A stretch of DNA of 64,000 nucleotides from Bacillus fungorum (GCF_002746455.1 NZ_NWUW01000007.1:186001-250000), one strand, 5' to 3'; positions 19,141 through 28,102 are shown, numbered from the stretch's first letter. A program made the numbers and translations. Notes: generated by a model from the sequence alone, not told the origin.

Positions 19141-19569
19141 TTACTTAATTACATTGTCCATAACTTCTTTATATTTGTTAAATTGGGCATCTTCCATATC
19201 CCCATTCATTTGTATAAGGAAGTTACCTTTTGCGTAAGTATGAGAGAATAGCATTTGATTACCATTACCTAAATCGTCATAGTATTTCTTAGCTTTTTCA
19301 AGATCTTCTTTGTTTTTAAACTCAAATATTCTACCGCCACTATCTTCACCTAATGCTGGGACAAGAATGCGCTTTGCTTCTTTTCTAGTATTTCCAAATT
19401 CTTTTTCTGGTAGGTCACTAGGATTTTCAGCTTCTAATCCTGCAGCTTTAAATTCTTCAATTACCTTACCAACCGTGACATTACTTGTCATTGATTTAAC
19501 GCTGTCACAAGCGGCTAAACCAAATAATAATAGAGCTCCAATAATAAAAACTGATAATTTTTTCAACAT
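19141..19569 (-). CDS. Lipoprotein, unknown function (142 aa)
   Basis: A signal peptide with lipobox LAAC (Cys21) anchors the protein outside the membrane. The mature part is acidic and lysine-rich with no recognised motif; residues 85-115 contain FEFKNKEDLEKAKKYYDDLG, which resembles a small substrate-independent stress-type lipoprotein domain. The ATG has an AGGAGG site. Single gene between repeat A2 and a separate upstream region. Confidence 0.75.
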   Translation of the reverse strand: MLKKLSVFIIGALLLFGLAACDSVKSMTSNVTVGKVIEEFKAAGLEAENPSDLPEKEFGNTRKEAKRILVPALGEDSGGRIFEFKNKEDLEKAKKYYDDLGNGNQMLFSHTYAKGNFLIQMNGDMEDAQFNKYKEVMDNVIK

Positions 19570-19686
19570 ATTTGTTTATTCCTCCTAATGTAAATTAATC
19601 CTTAGACATAATAACAAATTATTTATCTATATATTGTCATATATTGTCGAAATGGAAATAAAAAAAGATGTTTATTTGAGCGTCTT

Positions 19687-20247
19687 TTATTTTGGGATTA
19701 TAAGAATGCTTTCACATTTACGACAAGCAATCTTTTCTTCTTCAAAAATTAATAGATTTTCAGCATCACACTCTGGGCATACAACTGCAAATGGTGTTTT
19801 TATACTTTTATAGCATAAGTAAGAAATGACTGCCAGGATTAGAGCAGGTATAACAAGCATCATAATTAAGAATAGGGTCGCACAAACGCCTGCAATGATG
19901 GAAAGTGGCTTCATTAGTTTTCTACCCAATGAGTTTATTTGGCTATCCTTTTTACGAAAAGCAGTAACAATGTAAGTTTGGGGTTCTCTTACCGGATCAA
20001 ATGCTGTTACTGTATTGTAATCTTGTTCATTTATAGTGGGATAGAAATTGTTTTGTCTAGGAAACTCGCGTTGTTTATAATAGTTGTTTGACTCTGCTAT
20101 TCGTGGTTTATATGAGATTCCGGTGCCAGGTACATAAGTTGTTATTCTTGATTTAGGTGAAACAGCAATTCCTCCTGTACCTGTGTATGTAAAGTTAAGT
20201 TTCACACCTGGGGAAACTTGGATAATTCTACGAAACTTATAACCCAT
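19687..20247 (-). CDS. DUF4236 protein with C-terminal zinc ribbon (186 aa)
   Basis: Residues 1-55 match DUF4236: MGYKFRRIIQVSPGVKLNF and PGTGISYKP. After a variable linker comes a pair of hydrophobic helices (about 115-148). The last 35 residues form a ribbon with CPEC and CRKC, which should bind zinc. The protein is therefore membrane-tethered with two soluble ends. Function unknown. The combination of DUF4236 and zinc ribbon is less common than DUF4236 alone. Confidence 0.7.
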   Translation of the reverse strand: MGYKFRRIIQVSPGVKLNFTYTGTGGIAVSPKSRITTYVPGTGISYKPRIAESNNYYKQREFPRQNNFYPTINEQDYNTVTAFDPVREPQTYIVTAFRKKDSQINSLGRKLMKPLSIIAGVCATLFLIMMLVIPALILAVISYLCYKSIKTPFAVVCPECDAENLLIFEEEKIACRKCESILIIPK

Positions 20248-20461
20248 GATTTCGTATCCTCTCTATTAGTAGATTTCTTTACTAATTATAACAAACATTT
20301 TATCCTAATATTGATATATATGATTAAAATATAAAAATAATATTGCTTTTTACGGATTTAAGATACCCTTAGACGTCTCCTTTTACTTGTCTGTGTTAGA
20401 CCAGGATTCAATTATTTTAAGAAGAGGTATCGTCACATGCTCATTAACCATCCCAAAGAGT

Positions 20462-20511
20462 AAAAAACGCTATCCCTTCCTATGATTTAAAGAAAGAATA
20501 GCATTTTTTTA
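20462..20511. terminator. Probable terminator
   Basis: AAAAAACGCTAT pairs with ATAGCATTTTTTT with one mismatch; T-run on the plus side. Confidence 0.5.
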
Positions 20512-20524
20512 ATTTTATGGAGAA

Positions 20525-20704
20525 CTAATTATTTCTTTTTTTATAATAAGAAAGGAAATTTATTATCATATTAATTAAACATATACAGATAAATGAGTAC
20601 TTAAAAATAGGACTTTTATAGTTTCCAAAAAATAAAAATAGTATAGCTAAAAGTGATATTATGCTAATAATTAAATGATACATATATTGAGACTTTTTCT
20701 TCAT
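20525..20704 (-). CDS. Small membrane protein, unknown (59 aa)
   Basis: MKKKSQYMYHL is followed by two helices (about 11-27 and 36-52) and a basic end YYKKRNN. The AAAGGTAGGAATGATT region upstream provides a ribosome site. It resembles the two-helix proteins at 18336 and 18576 in plan only. Function unknown. Confidence 0.5.
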   Translation of the reverse strand: MKKKSQYMYHLIISIISLLAILFLFFGNYKSPIFKYSFICICLINMIINFLSYYKKRNN

Positions 20705-21071
20705 TAATCATTCCTACCTTTCATTAAATATAAATATATATAGATTATATATTTATATTTAGGAGATTAAAATCAATAAAATATACCTAATTGTATATCT
20801 ATATAGCAAGATACTATAGATGCCTTTTTGAAACTTTGTGAATTATGCGGCGTAGGATTGCTTGTATGTATTTTATAATTTCCTTTTGTTTATATATTCG
20901 CAAGTAAAATAGCATAATATTAATGCAAAAAAATATATTAATATGAGTTTTTGCATATTTTAAAAATTAGTATATCCTTCCAAAAATTTTAATAGTATAA
21001 TATATTTTGTCATATTTTTTTAGATTTTTCGACAAAATATAAAAATAGAGAACGTATTGGGAGAAGGAATT
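20705..21071. other. AT-rich intergenic stretch upstream of the SLH gene
   Basis: About 370 bases, extremely AT-rich, with several TATAAT-like words and inverted A/T tracts but no single clear promoter. Only the site GGGAGAAGG for the next gene is certain. Confidence 0.35.
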
Positions 21072-22808
21072 ATGTACACAAAACTATTAAAATCAATTAC
21101 ATCATTATCACTTATAGGTGGTGCTTTACTATGTACAAATGGCAGTGATGTGAGAGCGGCTGAGGCAGGTATTTTTTCTGATGTGCCTACATCGCATTGG
21201 TCGTATCCTGCGATTCAAGATTTAGTGAGCAAAAATATTATTTCCGGTTATGGAAATGGAAAGTTTGGTTTCGGTGATGTTGCGACGAGAGAGCAAGTTG
21301 CAGCTTTAATTTATCGTGCGCTGTTACCGAATAAGCAAGGTGGTACGTTCAGTAATGAGGGTGCTCGTTATGTATTACAAGATGGATCTACTTTAAATAA
21401 TCCGTATCGAGATATTCGCTCAGGCTCTACATTGTTTCCAGAAGAAATTTTAACGTTAACGAAATTAGGGATTTTTAAAGGTGATGAAAACGGTGGATTT
21501 AGACCAAAAGATTCTGTTAGCCGTGCAGAAATGGCGCAAATTATTAAAAGCGCTTTCCAAGTTTCAGCTAAACAAAAGCATACATTTAATGATATTCCAA
21601 ATGGATTTTGGGCAGAAAACGCGATTAGTGCAGTGCAGTCAAACGGGATTGCATCTGGTACAGGCGACGGGAAATTTGAACCGGCTAAAACGGTAACGCG
21701 CGAACAGTATGCACAGTTTTTATATAATGCTTTGAAATATGAAAAGCCTGCTGTTGTGATGAAAGATACAGGAGATGCTGCATTATTAGCAGCATTTAAA
21801 GATGAAGTACAAAAGCGTATTAATACATATGAAACGAATATTACCCTTCCATATAAAACGAAAAATGGTAATCAGGAAGAAGTAATGAAGACACTTTTCA
21901 ATGCATATCAAGAAGTCGCAAGTAAAAATGAGTATACAAATTATAATAGATCGAATGTTTCATATAGAATTTCTGGATCACCTGGAAATTATACGTTTAC
22001 GTTAAAGATTACATATCGTGAAACGAAAGAACAAACGGAATATGTAATGAAGCAAGCAAAGGCAATCGTTTCTTCTATTACGCAAGTTGGAATGGATGAT
22101 CACGAAAAAGTGAAGGCGATTCATGATTATGTAGTAAAGCGTGTTTCTTATGATACGTCTTATAAAGCTTACACAGCATATGAAGCACTTGTAAATCGTT
22201 CTGCGGTTTGCCAAGGTTACGCACTATTAACCTATCAATTATTAAAAGAAGCTGGAATTGAGAATCATTTTGTAGTAGGAACTGGAGACGGTCAGCCTCA
22301 TGCTTGGAATTTGGTGAAAATCGAAAACAAATGGTATCACCTTGATACAACATTTGACGATCCGGTGCCAGATGAACAAGGCCGCGTTACGTATTCATAT
22401 TTCAACTTATCAGATGAGCAAATCGCAAGAAATCATGAGTGGAACAGAAGTGATTATCCGCAAGCTACAACAAATTATTATGATACACTGACAGGTAAAA
22501 TCGCAGGGAGCAATGCTAAAACAGCTGCATACCAACAGATTTTAAAAGATACAAAGTTAAATTATTTAGGAAATGAATACATCGCAAACAACTATAATGA
22601 ATTCAAAAACAAAATGCAGCAGCGTTATAGCACAAAGTCAGCAAAGATCGAAATCCTTTATAAGCAATCAATGGATGGCGCATTGCAAGATGTGAAAAAA
22701 GTAATTGGAGAAATCGGTTATCCGCAAGGAGCGAACCGTGTTTCTTATAAAGCTGAACCGTATAATGCGAAAGAAGGATATTCTTTAGTGACAATTACAT
22801 TTATGTAG
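21072..22808 (+). CDS. S-layer-homology surface protein with transglutaminase-like domain (578 aa)
   Basis: A signal peptide (about 1-28) is followed by three SLH repeats (about 33-205; for example FSDVPTSHWSYPAIQDLVSK) that bind the pyruvylated secondary polymer of the wall. After a linker a transglutaminase-core domain follows, with Cys380 in SAVCQGYALL, His410 in PHAWNLV and Asp425 in YHLDTTFDDP, so the catalytic triad is complete. Such domains act as proteases or cross-linking enzymes; the substrate is unknown. ATG at 21072 is chosen since GGAGAAGG precedes it and it starts the signal peptide. Monocistronic. Confidence 0.9.
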   Translation: MYTKLLKSITSLSLIGGALLCTNGSDVRAAEAGIFSDVPTSHWSYPAIQDLVSKNIISGYGNGKFGFGDVATREQVAALIYRALLPNKQGGTFSNEGARYVLQDGSTLNNPYRDIRSGSTLFPEEILTLTKLGIFKGDENGGFRPKDSVSRAEMAQIIKSAFQVSAKQKHTFNDIPNGFWAENAISAVQSNGIASGTGDGKFEPAKTVTREQYAQFLYNALKYEKPAVVMKDTGDAALLAAFKDEVQKRINTYETNITLPYKTKNGNQEEVMKTLFNAYQEVASKNEYTNYNRSNVSYRISGSPGNYTFTLKITYRETKEQTEYVMKQAKAIVSSITQVGMDDHEKVKAIHDYVVKRVSYDTSYKAYTAYEALVNRSAVCQGYALLTYQLLKEAGIENHFVVGTGDGQPHAWNLVKIENKWYHLDTTFDDPVPDEQGRVTYSYFNLSDEQIARNHEWNRSDYPQATTNYYDTLTGKIAGSNAKTAAYQQILKDTKLNYLGNEYIANNYNEFKNKMQQRYSTKSAKIEILYKQSMDGALQDVKKVIGEIGYPQGANRVSYKAEPYNAKEGYSLVTITFM

Positions 22809-22832
22809 TGAGAATAAGCAAGGGTAATATGA

Positions 22833-22866
22833 AAAACGCTATCTTTTAAAAAGGTAGCGTTTTTGT
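22833..22866 (+). terminator. Terminator of the SLH gene
   Basis: AAAAACGCTATCTTTT pairs with AAAAGGTAGCGTTTTT, allowing one G-T. Confidence 0.8.
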
Positions 22867-22892
22867 TATGGGTTATAAAGTTACTCTTGTAT

Positions 22893-22943
22893 TTGACATA
22901 TACAGTCTAACTGTATAAAATGAAAATGTACAGTTGAACTGTA
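22893..22943 (+). promoter_or_regulatory. padR promoter with two operator palindromes
   Basis: TTGACA (22893-22898) and TAAAAT (22916-22921) are 17 bases apart. ATACAGTCTAACTGTAT at 22900-22916 lies exactly in the spacer and TACAGTTGAACTGTA at 22929-22943 covers the likely start site. Both share ACAGTnnnACTGT, suggesting the PadR product represses its own promoter. Confidence 0.7.
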
Positions 22944-22982
22944 TAGTTTAGCTATATATTTATCGTTACATTGGAGGTCTTT

Positions 22983-23297
22983 ATGAATAGAGATAAAAAT
23001 TTACCATTAACGGAAACAACGTATTACGTTCTTTTAGCTTTATTAGAGCCAGCACATGGTTATTTAATTATGCAAAAGGTGGAGGAACTGAGTAATCATC
23101 AAGTGAAAATCGCAGCGGGTACATTGTATGGGGCGGTTGAAAATTTATTAAAACAAGGGTTAATAGAATCGGTAAAAAGTGAAGATAAACGGAGAAAAGT
23201 GTATGTCATTACGGAACGTGGGAAAGAAGTATTGCATTTAGACTTTATGAGAATGCAGCACATTATTGAGGTTACAAAAAGTTTATTACACGTATAG
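22983..23297 (+). CDS. PadR-family transcriptional regulator (104 aa)
   Basis: Typical small PadR: LTETTYYVLLALLEPAHGYL at residues 6-25, helix-turn-helix with AAGTLYGAVENLLKQGLI, and the wing SEDKRRKVYVITERGKEVL. ATG at 22983 has GGAGGTC upstream. It is followed after 13 bases by a DUF2812 gene. PadR-DUF2812 pairs are common in Bacillus, and the paired palindromes upstream suggest autoregulation. The inducer is unknown. Confidence 0.88.
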   Translation: MNRDKNLPLTETTYYVLLALLEPAHGYLIMQKVEELSNHQVKIAAGTLYGAVENLLKQGLIESVKSEDKRRKVYVITERGKEVLHLDFMRMQHIIEVTKSLLHV

Positions 23298-23310
23298 TTA
23301 GGGGGAAACG

Positions 23311-23922
23311 ATGATGTGGAAATTGAAATTCTTTTTAGACTTTGAGAAAGAAGAAAAATGGTTAGAAGAGATGGCTTGGAAAGGCTATCATCTAGAGAGT
23401 AATACATTTGGTTATAAATTTAGAATTGCAGAACCTGAGGATGCGACAATTAAAATAGATTATAGAATATTTTATAGACGAAGTGATTTTATTAATTACT
23501 GTACGTTATTTGAAGATAGCGGCTGGAAGCATATAGCTGGTAAGTGGTGGGCAGGTACGCAATATTTTAAAAGGGTAGATGAGGAAAGTGAAGATGACAT
23601 TTTTTCAGATCAAATGTCACGAGCGGGGAAGTATAAACGTTTATCTAAGACATGTTTAGAATTAGCAATATGTTATTTACCGATGCTAATCCTATTTATG
23701 TTTACTAACATAGTTCATTTAGGAGCGTTTGTAAATCCGAAAGAACTATACTTAACGCCAGGATTATGGGATATGCATGGTGCAGCATTTTTAGGATCAT
23801 TGTTATTTGAAACGCCATTTGCATTAATGAGAGGCATTTCATGGTTATTTATCCCAGCTGCCATTAGTATGTTTTTAGTTTTCTCATATAAAGCGAATAA
23901 GTTGTATGAGGAGAGAAAATGA
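23311..23922 (+). CDS. DUF2812 membrane protein (203 aa)
   Basis: The N-terminal half carries the DUF2812 signature EEKWLEEMAWKGYHLES and FEDSGWKHIAGKWWAGTQYF. The C-terminal half has two or three membrane helices (about 110-133, 153-168 and 172-195). Second gene of the padR operon. The biological role is unknown; membrane stress sensing has been suggested for such pairs, which I treat as inference. Confidence 0.82.
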   Translation: MMWKLKFFLDFEKEEKWLEEMAWKGYHLESNTFGYKFRIAEPEDATIKIDYRIFYRRSDFINYCTLFEDSGWKHIAGKWWAGTQYFKRVDEESEDDIFSDQMSRAGKYKRLSKTCLELAICYLPMLILFMFTNIVHLGAFVNPKELYLTPGLWDMHGAAFLGSLLFETPFALMRGISWLFIPAAISMFLVFSYKANKLYEERK

Positions 23923-23928
23923 TAGGAG

Positions 23929-23965
23929 AAATCCCCTTAAAGCTGACGCTTTGAGGGGATTTTTA
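23929..23965 (+). terminator. Terminator of the padR operon
   Basis: AAATCCCCTTAAAGC and GCTTTGAGGGGATTT form the stem around TGAC, followed by T. Confidence 0.85.
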
Positions 23966-24058
23966 AAATTTATAAATAGGTTAATAGGTGATAATTTACA
24001 TTAATTCCTTTTATTTGTGTTTGGGTGTGATATAATTTTGATAATATTCCTTAGGAGG

Positions 24059-24220
24059 ATGATTATCATTCATACACTTTTAGGTATTATTGGAGCAATT
24101 GTTTTACTCGCTTTTGTTATCCACCCAGGCGTCCCAGACAAACGTGTCCCTCTAAAAAATAAACTGGCAGTAATCTTTCCATTGATTGTTATAGCCGGTT
24201 TCATTTCCTTGTATATATAA
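24059..24220 (+). CDS. Small membrane protein with unusual initiation region (about 50-54 aa)
   Basis: Two helices, HTLLGIIGAIVLLAFVI and LAVIFPLIVIAGFISLYI, joined by HPGVPDKRVPLKNK. AGGAGG at 24053-24058 directly abuts ATG 24059, leaving no spacer; the in-frame codons at normal spacing are ATC 24065 and ATT 24068. So either the ATG works with a poor spacing or translation begins at a rare ATT/ATC. Family unknown. The coordinates given use the ATG. Confidence 0.55.
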   Translation: MIIIHTLLGIIGAIVLLAFVIHPGVPDKRVPLKNKLAVIFPLIVIAGFISLYI

Positions 24221-24243
24221 ACAAATAAATAAAAAATATTTTA

Positions 24244-24362
24244 TTTCTCAATAAACAAAACAACTTAACGTGGTAAAATAATAGTTGGATGGGAGTCCAA
24301 TACATATTATTAAAATTAAGATGGTTCAAGTCGGAGGAAGGCACCTTAGGGTGTTTTTTTCT
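24244..24362 (+). repeat. Dispersed repeat A, copy 3
   Basis: The longest copy, here in plus orientation. It has the AAACAAAACAACTTAACGTG start, hairpin TTGGATGGGAGTCCAA, ATTAAAATTAAGATGGTTCA, then GTCGGAGGAAGG and a terminator-like GGCACCTTAGGGTGTTTTTTT. Copies at 327 and 19018 are on the other strand. The structure reads like a small RNA gene with an intrinsic terminator. Confidence 0.55.
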
Positions 24363-24859
24363 TTTTTGTAAAAAATGGTGTATTAGGGGCCACCATATCA
24401 AAAAAGAAAATTGTACGTTTAAACGCATTTTAGATACAAAATAACCGATTCCTTATGCGTTAAGAAACCGGTTATTTATTTCCCTACTTTTTTAGAGAGC
24501 TTTTTCTTGTAACGGTCTTAAATGATTGATTTAAGGCTATACACTTAAATCATAAATAAAAGATAAATGCAAAAAGGGAAATGAAAAATATATTATTTCT
24601 ACTATTATAGTGGCAGTAACATACATATACAATTCTAATAAGTAATACAATTAAATTGGATTTATTCAACGAAAAAGTAAATTTGGTGCCCACAATTTAC
24701 TTTTACTTCTTTTATTTTCATGAATATGTATAATTACATAAAATTTCAGAGAAAAAGAGAGTATACTTTCATATTGTGTAATAAAGATAAATCCCGCCTA
24801 CGGAAATAGGCGGGATTTTTAACATATAAAGAAAAGACAACTTTTAAGGTGCCTTCCTT
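24363..24859. other. Intergenic stretch with two terminators
   Basis: AAATAACCGAT...ACCGGTTATTT hairpin at 24440-24478 and AAATCCCGCCTA...TAGGCGGGATTTTT at 24789-24820. The second one has a T-run on the plus strand and lies past the minus-strand asparagine synthetase remnant as well. No gene seen. Confidence 0.5.
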
Positions 24860-25453
24860 TTACACTGTCATAGTTTCATGGAATGAGCTCGTATCAAATT
24901 TGTGCTCTATATAAATTTGATGCCAAATCATAAACGATAAGACCGTCCAAATTTTACGGCTGTAGTCACCTTTTCCAAGGCAGTGTGCTTCTAATAGATT
25001 TAAAACATAGTTCTTATCAACTAAGTAATCAGTTTCGCTCTCTTTAATAATTGTTATAGCCCGATCATACATTTCATTTTTTAACCAATGACGAATGGGT
25101 ACAGGGAAACCTAGTTTTTTACGGTTTAACACATGATCGGGAACAATTCCTCTCACTGCTTCGCGTAAAATATGTTTAGTTGTACCGTTCGCAATTTTTA
25201 GATGCGTTGGAAGTTTTGAGGCAACATCAAAGACCTCTTTATCTAAGAATGGAACACGAAGTTCTAGAGAATGAGCTAGTGTCATTCTATCGGCTTTTAC
25301 AAGTATATCACCGCGCAACCATGTAAACATATCGATATACTGCATTTTTTCTACATCATTATAGGAAGCAATCTCATTGTAAAGAGGCTTTGTAATATCC
25401 TTAGTTGAAAGTTCTCTTGAATGATTATATAAACAACCTACAAAGCCACACAT
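24860..25453 (-). pseudogene. Asparagine synthetase with large internal in-frame deletion (197 aa left of about 610)
   Basis: Residues 1-17 (MCGFVGCLYNHSRELST) are the exact start of a glutamine-dependent asparagine synthetase, with Cys2 the amidotransferase nucleophile. From about residue 20 the sequence jumps to the C-terminal synthetase domain (MFTWLRGDILVKADRMTLAH, SLELRVPFLDKEVFD, NRKKLGFPVPIRHWL). About 410 residues are missing, including the rest of the glutaminase, the SGGxDS PP-loop and most of the ATP site. It cannot make asparagine. The frame is still open, so a 197-residue protein could be produced. Confidence 0.85.
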
Positions 25454-25614
25454 ACTGTTAACCTCTTCCTTTTTAAATGTGAAAATTTATATTCTGAAAT
25501 GACATTCTACGATGAGAAAAAATGCTTTTATATATCATTAAGTAGTTCCAATAAACAATTATTCATTTAAAGAGACCCTAGAAAATTATTTTCTAAGGCT
25601 TCTTTGGATAAAAG

Positions 25615-26136
25615 TTATTTTAATGTTGTTACTATACTTTCTCCAAATTGCATAGCACCTGCAGGGCCATCACTAGTAATGACATCATCGTGAGCAATGA
25701 CATGCCCGGAGATATATTCTACATTATTTTCTTTCAATGCATGAATCATCACGTCTACTGGATAGCAAGTTGCCTTTCGTCCAGAAAGTAAACCAGTTTG
25801 GCTTACTACTACAGAACCAGCACAAATCCCTGTTACAAGAACTTTTTGATTATAAGCCTCTTTTAAAAAGTTTATTAATAGTTGATTTCCCCATAGATGA
25901 TCTATCGTACCAGATCCCCCGATAACAGCTACAACCTCATAATTACGAGCTGAAACCTCAGAGAATGTAATGCTTGAGTGAGCTTTTCCTTCATAATCAC
26001 CTGCGATTTCTCCAATTACTGTGCTGGCGATCGTTACCTGAATTCCTGCAGCTTCTAATACTTCTTTTGGCTGAAATAATTCTTCCTCATTGAATCGTTC
26101 TGGTGGAATAATAAATAGTGCTTTCTTTGTCATCAT
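25615..26136 (-). CDS. DJ-1/PfpI-family protein (173 aa)
   Basis: A full-length flavodoxin-like DJ-1/PfpI domain. The nucleophile elbow is VTGICAGSVVVSQTG with Cys105; Glu18/19 near FNEEEL may be the partner acid, and SSITFSEV and AVIGGSGTIDHLWG match the core strands. Family members are glyoxalase-like, chaperone or protease; which applies cannot be told. A GGGGGTAC site precedes the ATG pair. Confidence 0.85.
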   Translation of the reverse strand: MMTKKALFIIPPERFNEEELFQPKEVLEAAGIQVTIASTVIGEIAGDYEGKAHSSITFSEVSARNYEVVAVIGGSGTIDHLWGNQLLINFLKEAYNQKVLVTGICAGSVVVSQTGLLSGRKATCYPVDVMIHALKENNVEYISGHVIAHDDVITSDGPAGAMQFGESIVTTLK

Positions 26137-26305
26137 ATGTACCCCCTTGAAGTGAATGAATATTAAGATTACATATAGGTTAACTCTGAAAATTATAACT
26201 GTAAATAATGCACTTTTTTGTAAGGAAGTTACTGGGAAGTTACTATTGTAAGGAATAGGGGGGATGGGACATACACTGCGAGTTGCATGAAGAGAGAAAA
26301 TGATA

Positions 26306-26341
26306 AAAAGAATCCCCTCAAAGCTTAAGGGGACCTTTTTT
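26306..26341 (-). terminator. Terminator of the minus-strand lipoprotein gene
   Basis: AATCCCCTCAAAGC / GCTTAAGGGGACC hairpin just past the stop, flanked by A/T tracts on both sides. Confidence 0.6.
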
Positions 26342-26345
26342 ACGT

Positions 26346-26801
26346 TTAGAAAAATTTCTTCATCATTTTAACATCTTCAATATTCACTATCACACCTTCA
26401 ACTTTACCTTTCTTCTCATCTTTAGCAATTGTAATTTGCTCCTTATTATCAACCCACACAAGAAACTCTTTTTTTGAGTCATCTTTATATGTAACGGTTA
26501 TAGTAGAATGCACAGATTCTCTCTTTTTCTGATCTAGTGTGATTGCTTTAGGGGGGCTTTTTTGAACGGCTGAAACGATAGATTTTATCATTTCTTCGTT
26601 ATCTGTTTGAGATTTGGAAGTAGTATGATTTGTTGTTTTCAGTATTTCAATATGTGTAATATTTGCGGAGTTTAATTGAAAGGTATTTTGTGTATGTTCT
26701 TGCTTAACTTGTGAAGTTTTATCTGTAGCCGAGGTGCTTGTACAACCTATTAAAGTGAAAGATAGAGCGGTTAGAGCGCATATAGATATGATTTTTTTCA
26801 T
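26346..26801 (-). CDS. Lipoprotein, unknown function (151 aa)
   Basis: Signal peptide with lipobox LIGC (Cys20), then a Ser/Thr-rich linker. The C-terminal 90 residues (HIEILKTTNHTTSKSQ, MIKSIVSAVQKSPPKA, TVTYKDDSKKEFLVWVD) look like a small beta-rich extracytoplasmic domain. ATG preceded by AAGGAGGGAT. Monocistronic. No named family. Confidence 0.72.
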   Translation of the reverse strand: MKKIISICALTALSFTLIGCTSTSATDKTSQVKQEHTQNTFQLNSANITHIEILKTTNHTTSKSQTDNEEMIKSIVSAVQKSPPKAITLDQKKRESVHSTITVTYKDDSKKEFLVWVDNKEQITIAKDEKKGKVEGVIVNIEDVKMMKKFF

Positions 26802-27002
26802 AGTATCCCTCCTTACGCTTAATTATAACAAATTTCTGTAAATTCGTGCGGTTATTGTAAGAAGAAGGTAAAATAATATTTCACTCTTACAAAACTGTCA
26901 CATTCCTGTAAGGTAATTCAATAGATTCGTTACTTTTTCCATGTCATAATAAAGACATGAGAAAGCTAATCAAAAATTATAAGTTATAGGAGAGTGTCAG
27001 TC

Positions 27003-27314
27003 ATGATTGTAACAACAACGTCTGGAATTCAAGGTAAAGAAATTATTGAGTATATCGATATTGTAAATGGTGAAGCTATTATGGGTGCAAATATTGTCCG
27101 CGATTTATTCGCTTCCGTTCGTGATGTTGTCGGTGGTCGTGCTGGTTCTTATGAAAGCAAGCTAAAAGAAGCTCGTGATATCGCAATGGGTGAAATGAAA
27201 GAACTTGCACGACAAAAAGGTGCGAACGCTATCGTTGGTGTTGACGTAGATTATGAAGTAGTTCGTGATGGAATGTTAATGGTTGCTGTAAGTGGTACAG
27301 CTGTACGTATATAA
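27003..27314 (+). CDS. YbjQ/DUF74-family protein (103 aa)
   Basis: Matches Ybj[56 protein letters not shown] and [13 protein letters not shown]. These are small pentameric proteins that bind metal or heterogeneous ligands; the function is not settled. ATG at 27003 preferred over a GTG nine bases upstream because AGGAGAG sits at the right distance. Monocistronic with terminator. Confidence 0.9.
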   Translation: MIVTTTSGIQGKEIIEYIDIVNGEAIMGANIVRDLFASVRDVVGGRAGSYESKLKEARDIAMGEMKELARQKGANAIVGVDVDYEVVRDGMLMVAVSGTAVRI

Positions 27315-27333
27315 GTAAATAAACAACAGGCTC

Positions 27334-27367
27334 ACCCCTCAAAGCAGAAGCTTTGAGGGGTTTTTTT
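27334..27367 (+). terminator. Terminator of the ybjQ-type gene
   Basis: ACCCCTCAAAGC pairs with GCTTTGAGGGGT around AGAA, then TTTTTT. Confidence 0.85.
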
Positions 27368-28102
27368 AGGGGAAATATTCGATTGGATAGAAATGAAGTA
27401 GTGCAAATTATATTTTGAACGGACATATAGAACGCTAATTATTATCTGAATCGGAAAAAGAGCATGTTGCAAATGTTTCTTATTTAGATAACGTGATGTG
27501 TAACTGATTTTTTAAAAAATAAAAGCTTTTTCTTTAACAATTTCAATGCATAGTATTAATTAGCGGAAAATGGGGAATTTTGAGAAAATTTTTTATCAAC
27601 TGGATAAATTCCCCTAATATTTTTTGAAATGAGTTTTTTACTTTAAAGTATGGATTAAGATACGATTCGATTCGATGAATAGCGGTTTGAAGAGATTATA
27701 AAGCTTCTTTCTATTTTGAAGAAAGGGGTCACCTTAAAGTGTAAATGAGGAGTAGGGATAATAAAAAATAGAATATTCAATTTAGGTAGAAAAATGAATA
27801 TTTTATTTAGCAAAAGGCGCTTCGGGCGCCTTTTTATATACCAAGATGCTTTTCAATAATCTTGGCATATAGCGAGGAATTAATAGTTAGTAGAGATTTT
27901 TCTCAATAATCCTCAAAAAAAAACATGGTAGAATTTAGAATATATTGATGATTCTTACTTTTGTGGCGGAATGGGGGTACTTTAAAGACGGTATTTATTT
28001 AATTATTAACTGGAATCTTCAGTATAAAAGGTTTACATGAATGCAAGAGATTTAAGTAGATTTTTTAAATTTAAAAATATAAATAAGAAAAGGTGGATTA
28101 TT
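27368..28102. other. Intergenic stretch upstream of the biosynthetic cluster
   Basis: About 735 bases. Contains a very stable terminator AAAAGGCGCTTCGGGCGCCTTTTT-like hairpin at 27812-27835 and a weaker CCAAGAT...ATCTTGG hairpin at 27842-27867. No gene seen. The cluster promoter probably lies between 27870 and 28090; candidates such as TATATTGATG near 27945 are weak. Confidence 0.4.

Noticed and set aside
24201..24428. Seventy-five codon minus-strand frame
   Set aside because: Lies across dispersed repeat A and its terminator; similar frames arise at the other repeat copies for the same reason.
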